19,474 bases of DNA, from NCBI GenBank assembly GCA_036406615.1, contig DASXAQ010000126.1, forward strand, positions 1 through 19,474. The letters are read 5' to 3'. This stretch comes from DASXAQ01 sp036406615. GTDB taxonomy: Bacteria > Actinomycetota > UBA4738. A program made the position numbers and the translations under genes. Position 1 is the stretch's first letter. Each line of letters opens with the position of its first letter. The notes under the pieces were generated by a model. That model did not search any database, was not told the origin of the DNA, and was given only the letters and a program-made list of their open reading frames with translations. Of this stretch, positions 1-6,880 are shown piece after piece.

Positions 1-79
1 CGCCCGACACCGTTGCGACGTGGGCAACGCGCGCGTCGCGGAACGTGCGCCGCGCATCGGAGACCGGCATGACTTTCAC
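1..79 (-). CDS. Partial N-terminus of a PPOX-class (possibly F420-dependent) oxidoreductase
   Basis: Only the first 26 codons lie in the window; the gene continues past the left edge. The translation from a GTG at 79-77 contains ARRTFRDARVAHVATVSG. This resembles the N-terminal helix and first strand of split-barrel flavin/F420 enzymes of the pyridoxamine-phosphate-oxidase-like class, where R-F-x-x-A-R-V-A-x-L-A-T-V is followed by D-G-x-P-H. The remainder, including any cofactor-binding residues, is absent, so substrate and cofactor cannot be stated. An alternative ATG lies at 70-68. No Shine-Dalgarno is visible before the GTG. A TATATT hexamer at 91-86 (minus strand) is placed so that transcription would begin at or next to the start codon, which suggests a leaderless message. 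Identification rests on a short stretch. Confidence 0.5.
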   Translation of the reverse strand, partial: MKVMPVSDARRTFRDARVAHVATVSG

Positions 80-152
80 CGCAGCAATATAGGACAGCGC
101 CTCGAAGTTGGAGCCCCCGCCGAAGTCGCGATCCGGCCGGACGCCGCACGAT

Positions 153-353
153 TCAGCGGAGCAGCACCAGGACCGCCATGATGGCCATCACGGCCAGCAC
201 GGCCAGGAACACCGTCGCGTGGTACTGCGAGGGGCTGGGGCTCGGCAGGCCACCCGGGTTGCATTCGCGGCAGGCCGACTGGCCCCACGGCACCCCGCGG
301 CCGCACCGCACGCACCGATCGTACGAACGCGTCATCCCGCGCCCTCCGGCCAT
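153..353 (-). CDS. 66-aa zinc-ribbon protein with a C-terminal membrane helix
   Basis: This is the last gene of the oxidase 1 operon. Its ATG (353-351) shares a base with the TGA of ctaF (355-353), a TGATG overlap implying translational coupling, which is why this start is preferred over the in-frame ATG at 335. The protein has two CxxC pairs (C14-x2-C17 and C28-x2-C31), typical of a small zinc ribbon. A Pro/Ser linker follows, then about 20 hydrophobic residues reaching the C-terminal arginine, giving a tail-anchored topology with the ribbon probably in the cytoplasm. I do not recognise a named family. The position suggests an accessory or assembly factor of oxidase 1, since paired cysteines could bind zinc or copper. 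This is inference only. Confidence 0.65.
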   Translation of the reverse strand: MAGGRGMTRSYDRCVRCGRGVPWGQSACRECNPGGLPSPSPSQYHATVFLAVLAVMAIMAVLVLLR

Positions 354-763
354 CAGCCGTGGACCTCCGCGCCGTGCCCGGCCGGCTCGTCGTGATCGAC
401 GTGCCGCCACTGCCGGCGCGTGTCCGTGATCCAGCCTACCGCCGCCGCCACGAACAGGAGGCCGCCGACGGCCAGCAGCCACGGGGCCACCAGGACCCCC
501 AGCACGATGCCGACGGCCGACAGGGCGAACACGGCCGGCCAGATCGTCGGTCCGACGTGCGGCTCTTCCTGCTCGACGACCTCGGCCTCGCGACCGGCCT
601 TGCGGACCGCCAGCAGCGCGTACAGGCCCAGGTAGGCGAAGCTCGCCGCCGTCATCGCCAGCAGCACGGTGGTCTGCTGCTCCTTCTGCAGGTACCAGTA
701 GATGACCGCGTCGATGGCGAACGCGCCGCCGAACAGCAGCCCGATCCGCGCGAAGACCCTCAT
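353..763 (-). CDS. ctaF: Cytochrome c oxidase subunit IV, actinobacterial type (oxidase 1)
   Basis: A 136-aa membrane protein at the end of the ctaC-D-E series. Four hydrophobic segments are visible (about residues 6-23, 33-55, 75-93 and 98-115), with a charged Glu-rich loop near residues 58-69 and a His/Asp-rich hydrophilic tail (HVDHDEPAGHGAEVHG). Size, topology and position match the actinobacterial oxidase subunit IV family (CtaF), which has no catalytic residues and stabilises the complex. The ATG (763-761) overlaps the ctaE stop as TGATG, and its own stop overlaps the next small gene the same way. Family identity rests on context and topology more than on strict motifs. Confidence 0.75.
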   Translation of the reverse strand: MRVFARIGLLFGGAFAIDAVIYWYLQKEQQTTVLLAMTAASFAYLGLYALLAVRKAGREAEVVEQEEPHVGPTIWPAVFALSAVGIVLGVLVAPWLLAVGGLLFVAAAVGWITDTRRQWRHVDHDEPAGHGAEVHG

Positions 764-1356
764 CACGACACCGCCGCGAAGAACGCCACGTAGAGCGCGA
801 TCGTCAGGGCCACGACGAAGAGCCAGTAGACCGCGAGGGCCTCGGCGGGATCGCGGCGCAGCGCCAGTTCGCCGGCGGCGGCCTGCTGGGAGACCATGAC
901 CAGGAACACCACGCCCCCGATGACGTGCGCGAGCCCCAGGCCGTTCATCAGATAGAACAACGACGCGTAGATGCCGTCGTTGATGCCGAAGCCCAGGCTC
1001 GAGTATCCGGCGATCTGGAGCACGCAGAAGGCCACGCCGAGCACCAGGGTGGCCACCAGCCACTTCGTCACCCCGGCGCCGCCGCGCGTTCGAACCGAGC
1101 GCACCACCAGCGCCATCGGGATCACCGATACCGCCATCACGATCACCCCGGCGGTCGGCAGCCCCATGTCCGGCAGCGGGATCTTCAGCGGCGGCCACGC
1201 CGGCTGCTGCGAGTACACGGCGGCATAGATGCCGAAGAACGCGATGAAGAACATCGTCTCGGAGGCGACGAACAGCACCATTGCCATGACGGACGAGCTC
1301 GTGCCCCGGACGGCCCGCGCGTCGAACTCGGCCCGGTCGACGGCCCGCGCGCTCAC
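763..1356 (-). CDS. ctaE: Cytochrome c oxidase subunit III (oxidase 1, divergent)
   Basis: A 197-aa subunit III of a heme-copper oxidase in its short five-helix bacterial form. It begins VSARAVDRAEF from a GTG at 1356-1354 that overlaps the ctaD stop as GTGA. Family features seen are FVASETMFFIAFFGIYAAV near residues 29-47, GYSSLGFGINDGIYAS near 117-132 and LAHVIGG near 142-148. Subunit III stabilises the core and keeps the D-pathway active. The copy is divergent. The hallmark tryptophan-histidine-phenylalanine-valine-aspartate of the last helix is WLFVV here (near 178-182), and the GFHFAHV segment of oxidase 2 is GLGLAHV. The loss of these residues parallels changes in the neighbouring ctaD. 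Confidence 0.93.
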   Translation of the reverse strand: MSARAVDRAEFDARAVRGTSSSVMAMVLFVASETMFFIAFFGIYAAVYSQQPAWPPLKIPLPDMGLPTAGVIVMAVSVIPMALVVRSVRTRGGAGVTKWLVATLVLGVAFCVLQIAGYSSLGFGINDGIYASLFYLMNGLGLAHVIGGVVFLVMVSQQAAAGELALRRDPAEALAVYWLFVVALTIALYVAFFAAVS

Positions 1357-3005
1357 GATCCGCCTCCCGTGGCGCCGTCGGCCGCCGCCGTGGCCTTCAT
1401 CCGCGCGTCGTAGACGGGGCGGTTGGAGCGGACCGGCGGCAGGCGGTCGAAGTTGTACGCCGGGGGCGGCGAGGTCGTCGCCCACTCCAGTGTGTTCGCC
1501 TGCCACGGGTCGTCGCCGGCGCGCCGGCGCTTGCGCACGGAGAGGAACAGGTTGACCAGGAACACGATGATCGAGATCGCGATCAGGTACGAGCCGAGCG
1601 TCGACAGCTGGTTCAGGAACGTCCACCCACGGGTCGGGCCGTACAGCGCGATCCTTCGCGGCATCCCGCGGATCCCCAGGATGTGCATGGGAAAGAACGT
1701 CAGGTTGAACCCGATCAGCATCAGCCAGAAGTGCCACTTGCCGAGCCGGTCTCCCAGGTAGATGCCGCTCATCTTCGGGAACCAGAAGTAGATGCCGGCG
1801 AACACGCCGAAGATCGTGCCGCCGAACAGCACGTAGTGGATGTGCGCCACCACCCAGAACGTGTCGTGGATCGCGTAGTCCATCGCCGGCGACGCCATCC
1901 AGACGCCGTCGATCCCGCCGATCAGGAACATCGCGATGAAGCCGAGCGCGAACAGCATCGGCACTTCGAAGCGGATCTTGCCTTTCCACAGCGTCCCCAG
2001 CCAGACGAAGAACAGCACCCCGGTCGGGACCGAGATCATCTCGGTCGTGGCGGAGAAGAACGACAGGTTGGTGATCAGCCCCGTCGTGAACATGTGGTGC
2101 GCCCACACGGTGAACGACAGGGCGGTCACGAGCAGGAACGCCAGCACCAGGCCCTTGTAGCCGTACAGAGGCTTGCCGGCGAACACCGGGATGATCTCCG
2201 AGACGATCCCCCAGGCCCCCAGGATCAGCATGTAGACCTCGGGGTGACCGAAGAACCAGAACGTGTTGAGGTAGTACCCGACGCTTCCACCGTGCGCCGG
2301 ATCGAAGAACGTGGTGCCGAACCGGCGGTCGGATAGCAGCATGACGAGCGCTGCGGTCACGACGGGCGTGGCGAGCACCACCAGCAACGACGTCGAGAGC
2401 GTCGCCCACGTGAACGCCGGCAGCCGCATCATCGTGAGCCCCGGCGCCCGCATCCGAAGGATCGTGACGATGAAGTTGATCGCGCCCAGGATCGAGGCCG
2501 TCCCGACGACCATCAGACCCAGGATCCACAGGTCCTGCCCGGTGCCCCCCTGGGTCGACAGGGGCACGTAGGCGGTCCATCCGGCCGCGGCGGCGCCCCC
2601 GGGGACGAAGAACCCCGACAGGATCGTGAGCCCGCCGACCGGCAGCAGCCAGAACGACAGCGCGTTCACACGCGGAAACGCCATGTCCAGCGCGCCGATC
2701 TGCAGGGGCACGATGTAGTTCCCGAACCCGGCCAGGAACGGGAAGATCACCAGGAAGATCATGATCGTGCCGTGGATCGTGAACACCTCGTTGTAGGCGT
2801 GCGCCGACAGGAAGGTGTTGTCCGGCTGCGCCAGCTGCGTTCGCATCAGCAGCGCGAGGATGCCGCCGACGGCGAAGAAGATGAAGGAGTTGACCAGGTA
2901 CATGATCCCGATCTTCTTGTGATCGGTGGTCGTGAGCCATTCGAGGATGCGGCCGCCGCGCGGGGACGGGGCCATCGCCTCCTCTCGGACTTCGGTTACC
3001 GCCAT
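1353..3005 (-). CDS. ctaD: Cytochrome c oxidase subunit I (oxidase 1); K-channel lysine replaced by leucine
   Basis: A 550-aa catalytic subunit carrying heme a, heme a3 and CuB; it reduces O2 to water and pumps protons. Ligands seen: H78 (FTIHGT) and H390 for the low-spin heme; H254, H303 and H304 for CuB; H388 for heme a3; and Y258 in GHPEVY for the His-Tyr cross-link. The D-pathway is intact (N96, D107, N114, E256), as expected of A1-type enzymes. In the K-pathway the motif PTGIK reads PTGVL (residues 327-331): the lysine position is L331, encoded by CTG on the minus strand at 2015-2013. The magnesium-site H380 and D381 are kept. The ATG at 3005-3003 has an AAGGCGAGG-like ribosome site just upstream and gives the MAVTEV start also seen in the oxidase 2 paralogue. 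Confidence 0.97.
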   Translation of the reverse strand: MAVTEVREEAMAPSPRGGRILEWLTTTDHKKIGIMYLVNSFIFFAVGGILALLMRTQLAQPDNTFLSAHAYNEVFTIHGTIMIFLVIFPFLAGFGNYIVPLQIGALDMAFPRVNALSFWLLPVGGLTILSGFFVPGGAAAAGWTAYVPLSTQGGTGQDLWILGLMVVGTASILGAINFIVTILRMRAPGLTMMRLPAFTWATLSTSLLVVLATPVVTAALVMLLSDRRFGTTFFDPAHGGSVGYYLNTFWFFGHPEVYMLILGAWGIVSEIIPVFAGKPLYGYKGLVLAFLLVTALSFTVWAHHMFTTGLITNLSFFSATTEMISVPTGVLFFVWLGTLWKGKIRFEVPMLFALGFIAMFLIGGIDGVWMASPAMDYAIHDTFWVVAHIHYVLFGGTIFGVFAGIYFWFPKMSGIYLGDRLGKWHFWLMLIGFNLTFFPMHILGIRGMPRRIALYGPTRGWTFLNQLSTLGSYLIAISIIVFLVNLFLSVRKRRRAGDDPWQANTLEWATTSPPPAYNFDRLPPVRSNRPVYDARMKATAAADGATGGGS

Positions 3006-3024
3006 GTGGTTCGCCTCGCCTTCG

Positions 3025-4083
3025 TCACGCGGGATTGACGATGAACACGCCCGACATGGCGGGCCCATGCACCTGACATTGGAAGTAGTAGTGCCCCGGT
3101 GGGAGCGTCGGCAGCTGATCGGTATGGCTCGCCACACCCGCGAACTGTCCGGTCTGGAAGAACTTCTGATGTCGGTCGGGGCTGTCGAAGATCGCGAAGT
3201 TGTGGTTGATGCCGGCGTCGTCGTTCACCACGGTGATGGTGGTGGGCTGTCCCGCCACGATCGACAGGCAGTTGGTGTTCCAGGAGATGTTCTTCGCGGT
3301 GATCGTGACGTTCCCGGGATGGGCGGGGCAGGTGACCTTCAAGACGGCCTCCTTCTCCGCCTTCACCCACGCCTGGTAGTCGATCGGCGAGACGACCCGC
3401 ATCACGAATGACATCCGCGAATGCCACAGCCCGCAGAACTGCGCGCACTGGCCGGGGAACGTCCCGAGCTGGGTGGGCGTGAACGTGAACACGTTCGGGT
3501 GCCCCGGGATGGCGTTTCGCATGAACAGCAGCGCCGGCACGAAGAACTCGTGCATGACGTCACGCGACACCAGCGTCATCTTGATCGGCTCGTCGACCGG
3601 CACGTCGAACACCAGGGGCTGCTTCAGCGTCTTGCCGGTCACGACCAGGCCCTCGCCCTGGTAGTAGGCGGTCCATTCCCACTGGAACCCCTCCATGCGG
3701 ATGTTCACCTGGGGATTCGGGTTCACCGCGTCGACGGACGCCAGGACCCGCTCTCCGAACGGGAACAGCAGGGACACGATGGCCAGCCCGATGAGGAAGA
3801 ATCCGACCACGATCGGGGCGCGCCCCTCCCGCTGGGGCGGCTGGCCCTCATCGCCCTTTCGCCGGCGAAACGCCACGAGCGAGAACAGCAGCCACAGGAT
3901 CACCCCGGTGAACACGGCGCCGGCCAGCACGAAGATCGTGACGTACAGGTCGTGGACCTTCTGCGAGGTCGGGGCGATGCCCTGGTAGGCGCAGCCGGGA
4001 GCCAGCGCGAGCGGCACCAGCAACGCCGCCGCGATCACCGCGACCCGGCGCGGAGACGACGGTCCCCCCCGAAGGCCCCTCAT
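3025..4083 (-). CDS. ctaC: CuA subunit II with a C-terminal type-1 copper domain (oxidase 1)
   Basis: A 352-aa lipoprotein-like subunit II that receives electrons at CuA. The signal segment ends LALAPGC (C31, likely lipidated). Two membrane helices follow (about 47-70 and 90-110), then the CuA domain with GFQWEW at 132-137. The copper ligands are H178, C213, C217, H221 and M224. The usual glutamate of C-S-E-x-C is glutamine (CAQFC, Q215). Residues about 250-352 form a second cupredoxin with a complete type-1 site: H294, C336, H339 and M343 (CQVHGPAM), plus a probable disulfide C252-C272. GAAGGAGAG precedes the ATG at a good distance. The extra domain occupies the place of the cytochrome c domain in caa3 oxidases. 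Confidence 0.95.
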   Translation of the reverse strand: MRGLRGGPSSPRRVAVIAAALLVPLALAPGCAYQGIAPTSQKVHDLYVTIFVLAGAVFTGVILWLLFSLVAFRRRKGDEGQPPQREGRAPIVVGFFLIGLAIVSLLFPFGERVLASVDAVNPNPQVNIRMEGFQWEWTAYYQGEGLVVTGKTLKQPLVFDVPVDEPIKMTLVSRDVMHEFFVPALLFMRNAIPGHPNVFTFTPTQLGTFPGQCAQFCGLWHSRMSFVMRVVSPIDYQAWVKAEKEAVLKVTCPAHPGNVTITAKNISWNTNCLSIVAGQPTTITVVNDDAGINHNFAIFDSPDRHQKFFQTGQFAGVASHTDQLPTLPPGHYYFQCQVHGPAMSGVFIVNPA

Positions 4084-4102
4084 GCCCCTGCTCTCCTTCG
4101 AG

Positions 4103-4618
4103 TTACGTCACGGTGAACGACGCGTACATGCCGATCGAGACGTGCGTCGGCCCGTTCTCGCCGCCGTTTGCCTTGCCCGTCTGCCAGCACGCGATCGCGT
4201 AGTTGCCCGGCGGCAGGTACATCGTCTCGACGATCGAGGCGCCCGTATCGACGGAGCCGAAGTCCCCTGCGATGTGCAGCCAGTCGTCCTCCGAGTCCGG
4301 ACCCTTCGCCTTGGCGTCGGCCGCGATGTCGGCGGCCGTCTTGCCCGCCGGCAGCGCGATCGGGATCATCTCGTGCGTGATCGGGAACGACTCGTTGTTC
4401 TTGAACACGATCTGGTGGTATCCGGCCGACAGGGTCGCCGGCATGCCGTGATACCGGAACTGCTGCACGAAGACCTGGATCAGGTTCGGCGTCGCAGCCG
4501 TGTTCGTCGTCCGCCCCTTCGAACAGCCGGTGGCCATGAGCATGACGGCGGATACGACGGCGACGCCGACCATCGCCGCCTTGCGAGAACGTGGCCTCGT
4601 CCCACCCGTTGCCCTCAT
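4103..4618 (-). CDS. Cupredoxin-like lipoprotein, first gene of the oxidase 1 operon
   Basis: A 171-aa exported protein. After a positively charged N-terminus and a hydrophobic stretch, the lipobox MATGC places the lipidated cysteine at C32. The rest resembles a single beta-sandwich domain of cupredoxin type. It has an early histidine (H82 in ITHEM) and a C-terminal block LPPGNYAIACW (C144) followed, after a long glycine-rich loop, by H159 and M164 (THVSIGMYASFTV). The order H, C, H, M is that of a type-1 copper site, but the C-to-H spacing is much longer than the usual two residues, so copper binding is uncertain. Ribosome site GGAGGGG lies 5-6 nt before the ATG. It ends 19 nt before ctaC, so it is co-transcribed and may be an electron donor or copper carrier. 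Confidence 0.75.
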   Translation of the reverse strand: MRATGGTRPRSRKAAMVGVAVVSAVMLMATGCSKGRTTNTAATPNLIQVFVQQFRYHGMPATLSAGYHQIVFKNNESFPITHEMIPIALPAGKTAADIAADAKAKGPDSEDDWLHIAGDFGSVDTGASIVETMYLPPGNYAIACWQTGKANGGENGPTHVSIGMYASFTVT

Positions 4619-4701
4619 CCAGCCCCTCCGTGTCCGGAGGCCTCCCGCACGGGACGTCCGGGCGAGCGACCTCGCCAGTCGCAACGCACCAACCGTGTCG
4701 G

Positions 4702-4730
4702 ATGCTATGGAGGCCGGCGCAGCGAATCAA
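4702..4730 (-). promoter_or_regulatory. Promoter of the oxidase 1 operon
   Basis: On the minus strand a TTGATT (-35, 4730-4725) and TAGCAT (-10, 4707-4702) are separated by 17 bp, a close match to a housekeeping sigma-70 promoter. Transcription would start near 4695, giving a leader of about 75 nt before the ATG at 4618. The palindrome at 4736-4751 lies only 5 bp upstream of the -35 box, a position typical of activator binding. Predicted by eye. Confidence 0.5.
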
Positions 4731-4735
4731 GCACG

Positions 4736-4751
4736 ATGACAGGACTGTCAT
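4736..4751. promoter_or_regulatory. Operator-like palindrome, copy 1
   Basis: Perfect inverted repeat ATGACAG-GA-CTGTCAT: two 7-bp arms with a 2-bp spacer. Copy 2, with identical arms, lies 135 bp away centre to centre. It lies just upstream of the predicted oxidase 1 promoter. The binding protein is unknown; the adjacent response regulator is the obvious first candidate, although OmpR-type regulators more often bind direct repeats. Confidence 0.7.
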
Positions 4752-4870
4752 GTACGCGCCGCGTCGCAATCGCACCGAATTGCGCGTCTCGCGGTTCGCC
4801 ATCGTGCTCGAAGCCCGAGGCCGCAACGCCTGCCACCCGCGCGCGAACCCCGCGTTCGTCCTGCCATCGG

Positions 4871-4886
4871 ATGACAGAACTGTCAT
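4871..4886. promoter_or_regulatory. Operator-like palindrome, copy 2
   Basis: Perfect inverted repeat ATGACAG-AA-CTGTCAT, with arms identical to copy 1 at 4736-4751 and only one spacer base different. It lies 20 bp upstream of the probable -35 box of the response regulator gene and 66 bp before its ATG. The two centres are 135 bp apart, close to 13 helical turns, so both copies would face the same side of the DNA. Confidence 0.7.
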
Positions 4887-4906
4887 GGATGGGGACCATT
4901 CGGCCC

Positions 4907-4936
4907 TTGTTGCCCCCCGGGAGCGCGACCTAAGCT
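4907..4936 (+). promoter_or_regulatory. Possible promoter of the two-component operon
   Basis: TTGTTG (4907-4912) and TAAGCT (4931-4936) are separated by 18 bp. The match is moderate. Transcription would start only some 10 nt before the ATG at 4953, giving a very short leader. This fits the lack of a clear ribosome site there. Confidence 0.35.
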
Positions 4937-4952
4937 GCTGCGGGGTGCGCTC

Positions 4953-5660
4953 ATGAACTCGGAGGGACTGGGGGCCGCGGAGCCGTCGGCCGGGACCGGC
5001 GCCGAACGGGTGCTGGTCATCGACGACGAGCGCCGGATCCTGAACTTCGTCTCGCGCGGACTGCGCGCCGAGGGCTACGAGGTCGACGTCGCCGACGACG
5101 GGCAGGCCGGCCTGGCCGCGGCGCTGGCGCGGCCCTACGACCTGGTGATCCTGGATCTGCTGATGCCGGGCATGGACGGCCGCGAGGTCATCCGCCGGCT
5201 CATGGAGCGCCGTCCCCGCCAGACGGTGATCGTGCTTTCCTGCCTGACCGACACCGAGTCGAAGGTCGACAGCCTGGAGCTCGGCGCCGACGACTACCTG
5301 GCCAAGCCGTTCTCGTTCGACGAGCTGCTGGCCCGCGTGCGCGCGCGGTTGCGCGGCGCCCGCCGCCCGCCTGCCCAGATGAACGTCGGCGCACTGACAC
5401 TGGACCCCGTGCGCCGGGTCGCCGACGCGGGCTCGGGCCCCGTGCCGCTGGCCGAGCGGGAGTTCCTCCTGCTGCAGGAGCTGATGCGAAGCCCCGGGCA
5501 GATCCTGTCGAAGGAACGGCTGCTCTCGGCGGTGTGGGGCTACCACTTCGACCCCGCATCCAACGTCGTGGACGTGTACGTGGGGCGGCTGCGCGCCAAG
5601 CTCGGGACGCAGACGATCGCGACGCACCGCGGGAAGGGCTACTGCGTTGACACGGCCTGA
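4953..5660 (+). CDS. OmpR/PhoB-family response regulator
   Basis: A 235-aa DNA-binding response regulator. The receiver domain spans about residues 18-133. The acidic pocket is D24-D25, the phosphorylated aspartate D68 (LVILDLLMPGMDG), the switch serine S96 and the invariant lysine K118 (YLAKPF). A winged-helix output domain covers about 140-234 and includes PLAEREFLLLQELM, the recognition-helix region NVVDVYVGRLRAKLG and the terminal hairpin THRGKGYCVD. The first 16 residues are a nonconserved extension. The kinase gene overlaps its 3' end by 14 nt. Its location, divergent from oxidase 1 and upstream of heme A synthesis, suggests control of oxidase genes in response to oxygen, copper or redox state. 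The signal is not evident from sequence. Confidence 0.95.
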   Translation: MNSEGLGAAEPSAGTGAERVLVIDDERRILNFVSRGLRAEGYEVDVADDGQAGLAAALARPYDLVILDLLMPGMDGREVIRRLMERRPRQTVIVLSCLTDTESKVDSLELGADDYLAKPFSFDELLARVRARLRGARRPPAQMNVGALTLDPVRRVADAGSGPVPLAEREFLLLQELMRSPGQILSKERLLSAVWGYHFDPASNVVDVYVGRLRAKLGTQTIATHRGKGYCVDTA

Positions 5661-6801
5661 TCGCCGTGAGTGGCCGATGCACATGCAGTGGATGGACGTG
5701 GCCTGGATCGCGTTCACCATCGCGAACCTGGCCGCCATGCGGGTGTGGGCCGACTGGGAGACCGTCCCGTTCCACTTCATCTGGGTGAGCCTGACGCTGC
5801 TGTACGGGTTCCGCGTCTGGCGAACCGGCCCGACCGTGCTCGCCGTCGTGTTCGTCGTCGTCGCCACCGGCGCCGTGCTGTTCTCCGACTACCTGATGCA
5901 CGCCCAGCCGATCGACGAGCTGACCGAGGTTCCGCTGATGACGGCGATGTTCCTCGCGATGGTGTGGCACGCGCGCAGGCGCCTGATGGCCACGCAGGAG
6001 CTGAAGAAGGTGTCCGACACCAACTACCGGCTCCTGCAGCGCGAGCAGCAGTTCATCCAGGATGCGTCCCACGAGCTTCGCACGCCGATCACCGTTGCCC
6101 TCGGGCACGCCGAGCTCATCCAGCGCGCCACCAAGGACCCCATGGTGGCCGAAGACGCGCGCGTGGTGACCGACGAGTTGCTGCGCCTCAAGCGGCTGGC
6201 CGACCGCCTCCTCCTGTTGGAGTCGACGCAGGCCGGTTCGATCCACCCGGTGCCGGTCGAGCTGGACTCGCTCGTGGCGGAGGCCCTCCGCCGCTGGGCG
6301 CCGACCCCACGACGGTGGGTCCTGGGCAGGGCCGACCCGGCCACCGTCGATGCCGATCCGGACCGGATCTCCCTCGCCCTGGACGCCCTGGTGGAGAACG
6401 CCGTCGAGCACACGCTCTCGACCGACTCGATCGAGCTGTCGGTGATGTTGAACGGCGGGACGGCGGCCGTCGCGGTCACCGATTCGGGGCCGGGAATCGA
6501 TCCGAAGGACCTCGACCGGATCTTCGACCGGTTCGCGCGCGCCGACGCCGGGCGAAGCCGCGAGCGGGGCGGCCTGGGGCTCGGGCTGTCGATCGTCAAC
6601 GCCGTCGCCACGGCGCACGGCGGTTCCGTCCGGGTGCGAAGCACGCCCGGACAGGGCTCGACGTTCGAACTCGTCCTGCCCACGCGACCCGCACTCCCGA
6701 CGCGCTCGGATCCGCGACGCAGCGCGAGCGCATCGACGGCCGGCCCGATCGCGAGCGACGGTCCGGCGGAGGGTCAGGCCGAGCCGGCGCGATCGGGATG
6801 A
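5647..6801 (+). CDS. Membrane sensor histidine kinase
   Basis: A 384-aa kinase partnered with the preceding regulator. The start chosen is TTG at 5647, which has GGAAGGG 8 nt upstream and overlaps the regulator stop; ATG codons at 5677 and 5683 are alternatives. Four closely spaced hydrophobic segments fill about residues 17-108 with very short loops and no extracellular domain, so sensing is probably within or next to the membrane. The dimerisation helix has the phospho-acceptor H142 (DASHELRTP). The ATPase domain has the N box (DALVENAVEHT, N251), DSGPG (279-283) and GGLGLGLS (308-315). The Ser/Ala/Pro-rich tail after about residue 345 is nonconserved. Such intramembrane-sensing kinases often respond to membrane or quinone state; that is inference here. 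Confidence 0.93.
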   Translation: MTRPDRREWPMHMQWMDVAWIAFTIANLAAMRVWADWETVPFHFIWVSLTLLYGFRVWRTGPTVLAVVFVVVATGAVLFSDYLMHAQPIDELTEVPLMTAMFLAMVWHARRRLMATQELKKVSDTNYRLLQREQQFIQDASHELRTPITVALGHAELIQRATKDPMVAEDARVVTDELLRLKRLADRLLLLESTQAGSIHPVPVELDSLVAEALRRWAPTPRRWVLGRADPATVDADPDRISLALDALVENAVEHTLSTDSIELSVMLNGGTAAVAVTDSGPGIDPKDLDRIFDRFARADAGRSRERGGLGLGLSIVNAVATAHGGSVRVRSTPGQGSTFELVLPTRPALPTRSDPRRSASASTAGPIASDGPAEGQAEPARSG

Positions 6802-6880
6802 ACGATGCGACCCTCCCGCGTCGTCGCCACGCCGTAGACTTGCCGGCGGTTCGTCCCCTCCACGTCCCGAAGGACACGGT

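Larger units (their letters stand above)
4619..4952. other. Divergent control region between oxidase 1 and the two-component system
   Basis: This 334-bp stretch has no convincing gene. It separates the minus-strand oxidase 1 operon from the plus-strand response regulator. It holds two copies of a 16-bp perfect palindrome and plausible promoters in both directions, each listed separately. Reading frames across it are arginine-rich or lack start signals and look like chance products of high GC. Confidence 0.7.

Noticed and set aside
113..152. Short palindromic element TCCGGCCGGA-like downstream of the oxidase 1 operon, possible terminator.
   Set aside because: No thymine tract, and such GC palindromes are common by chance at this base composition.
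763..2940. A long minus-strand open frame covering ctaE and most of ctaD in another register.
   Set aside because: Only the last 197 codons read as a real membrane protein. The rest is an Arg/His/Asp-rich shadow of ctaD caused by high GC.
4080..5867. A long minus-strand open frame antisense to the two-component genes.
   Set aside because: Low-complexity His/Arg/Gln-rich translation typical of antisense frames in GC-rich genes; it spans the operator region and two clear genes.
6802..6880. Possible promoter between the kinase and the heme synthase gene (TAGACT near 6835).
   Set aside because: No acceptable -35 at a workable distance; read-through from the two-component operon explains expression equally well.
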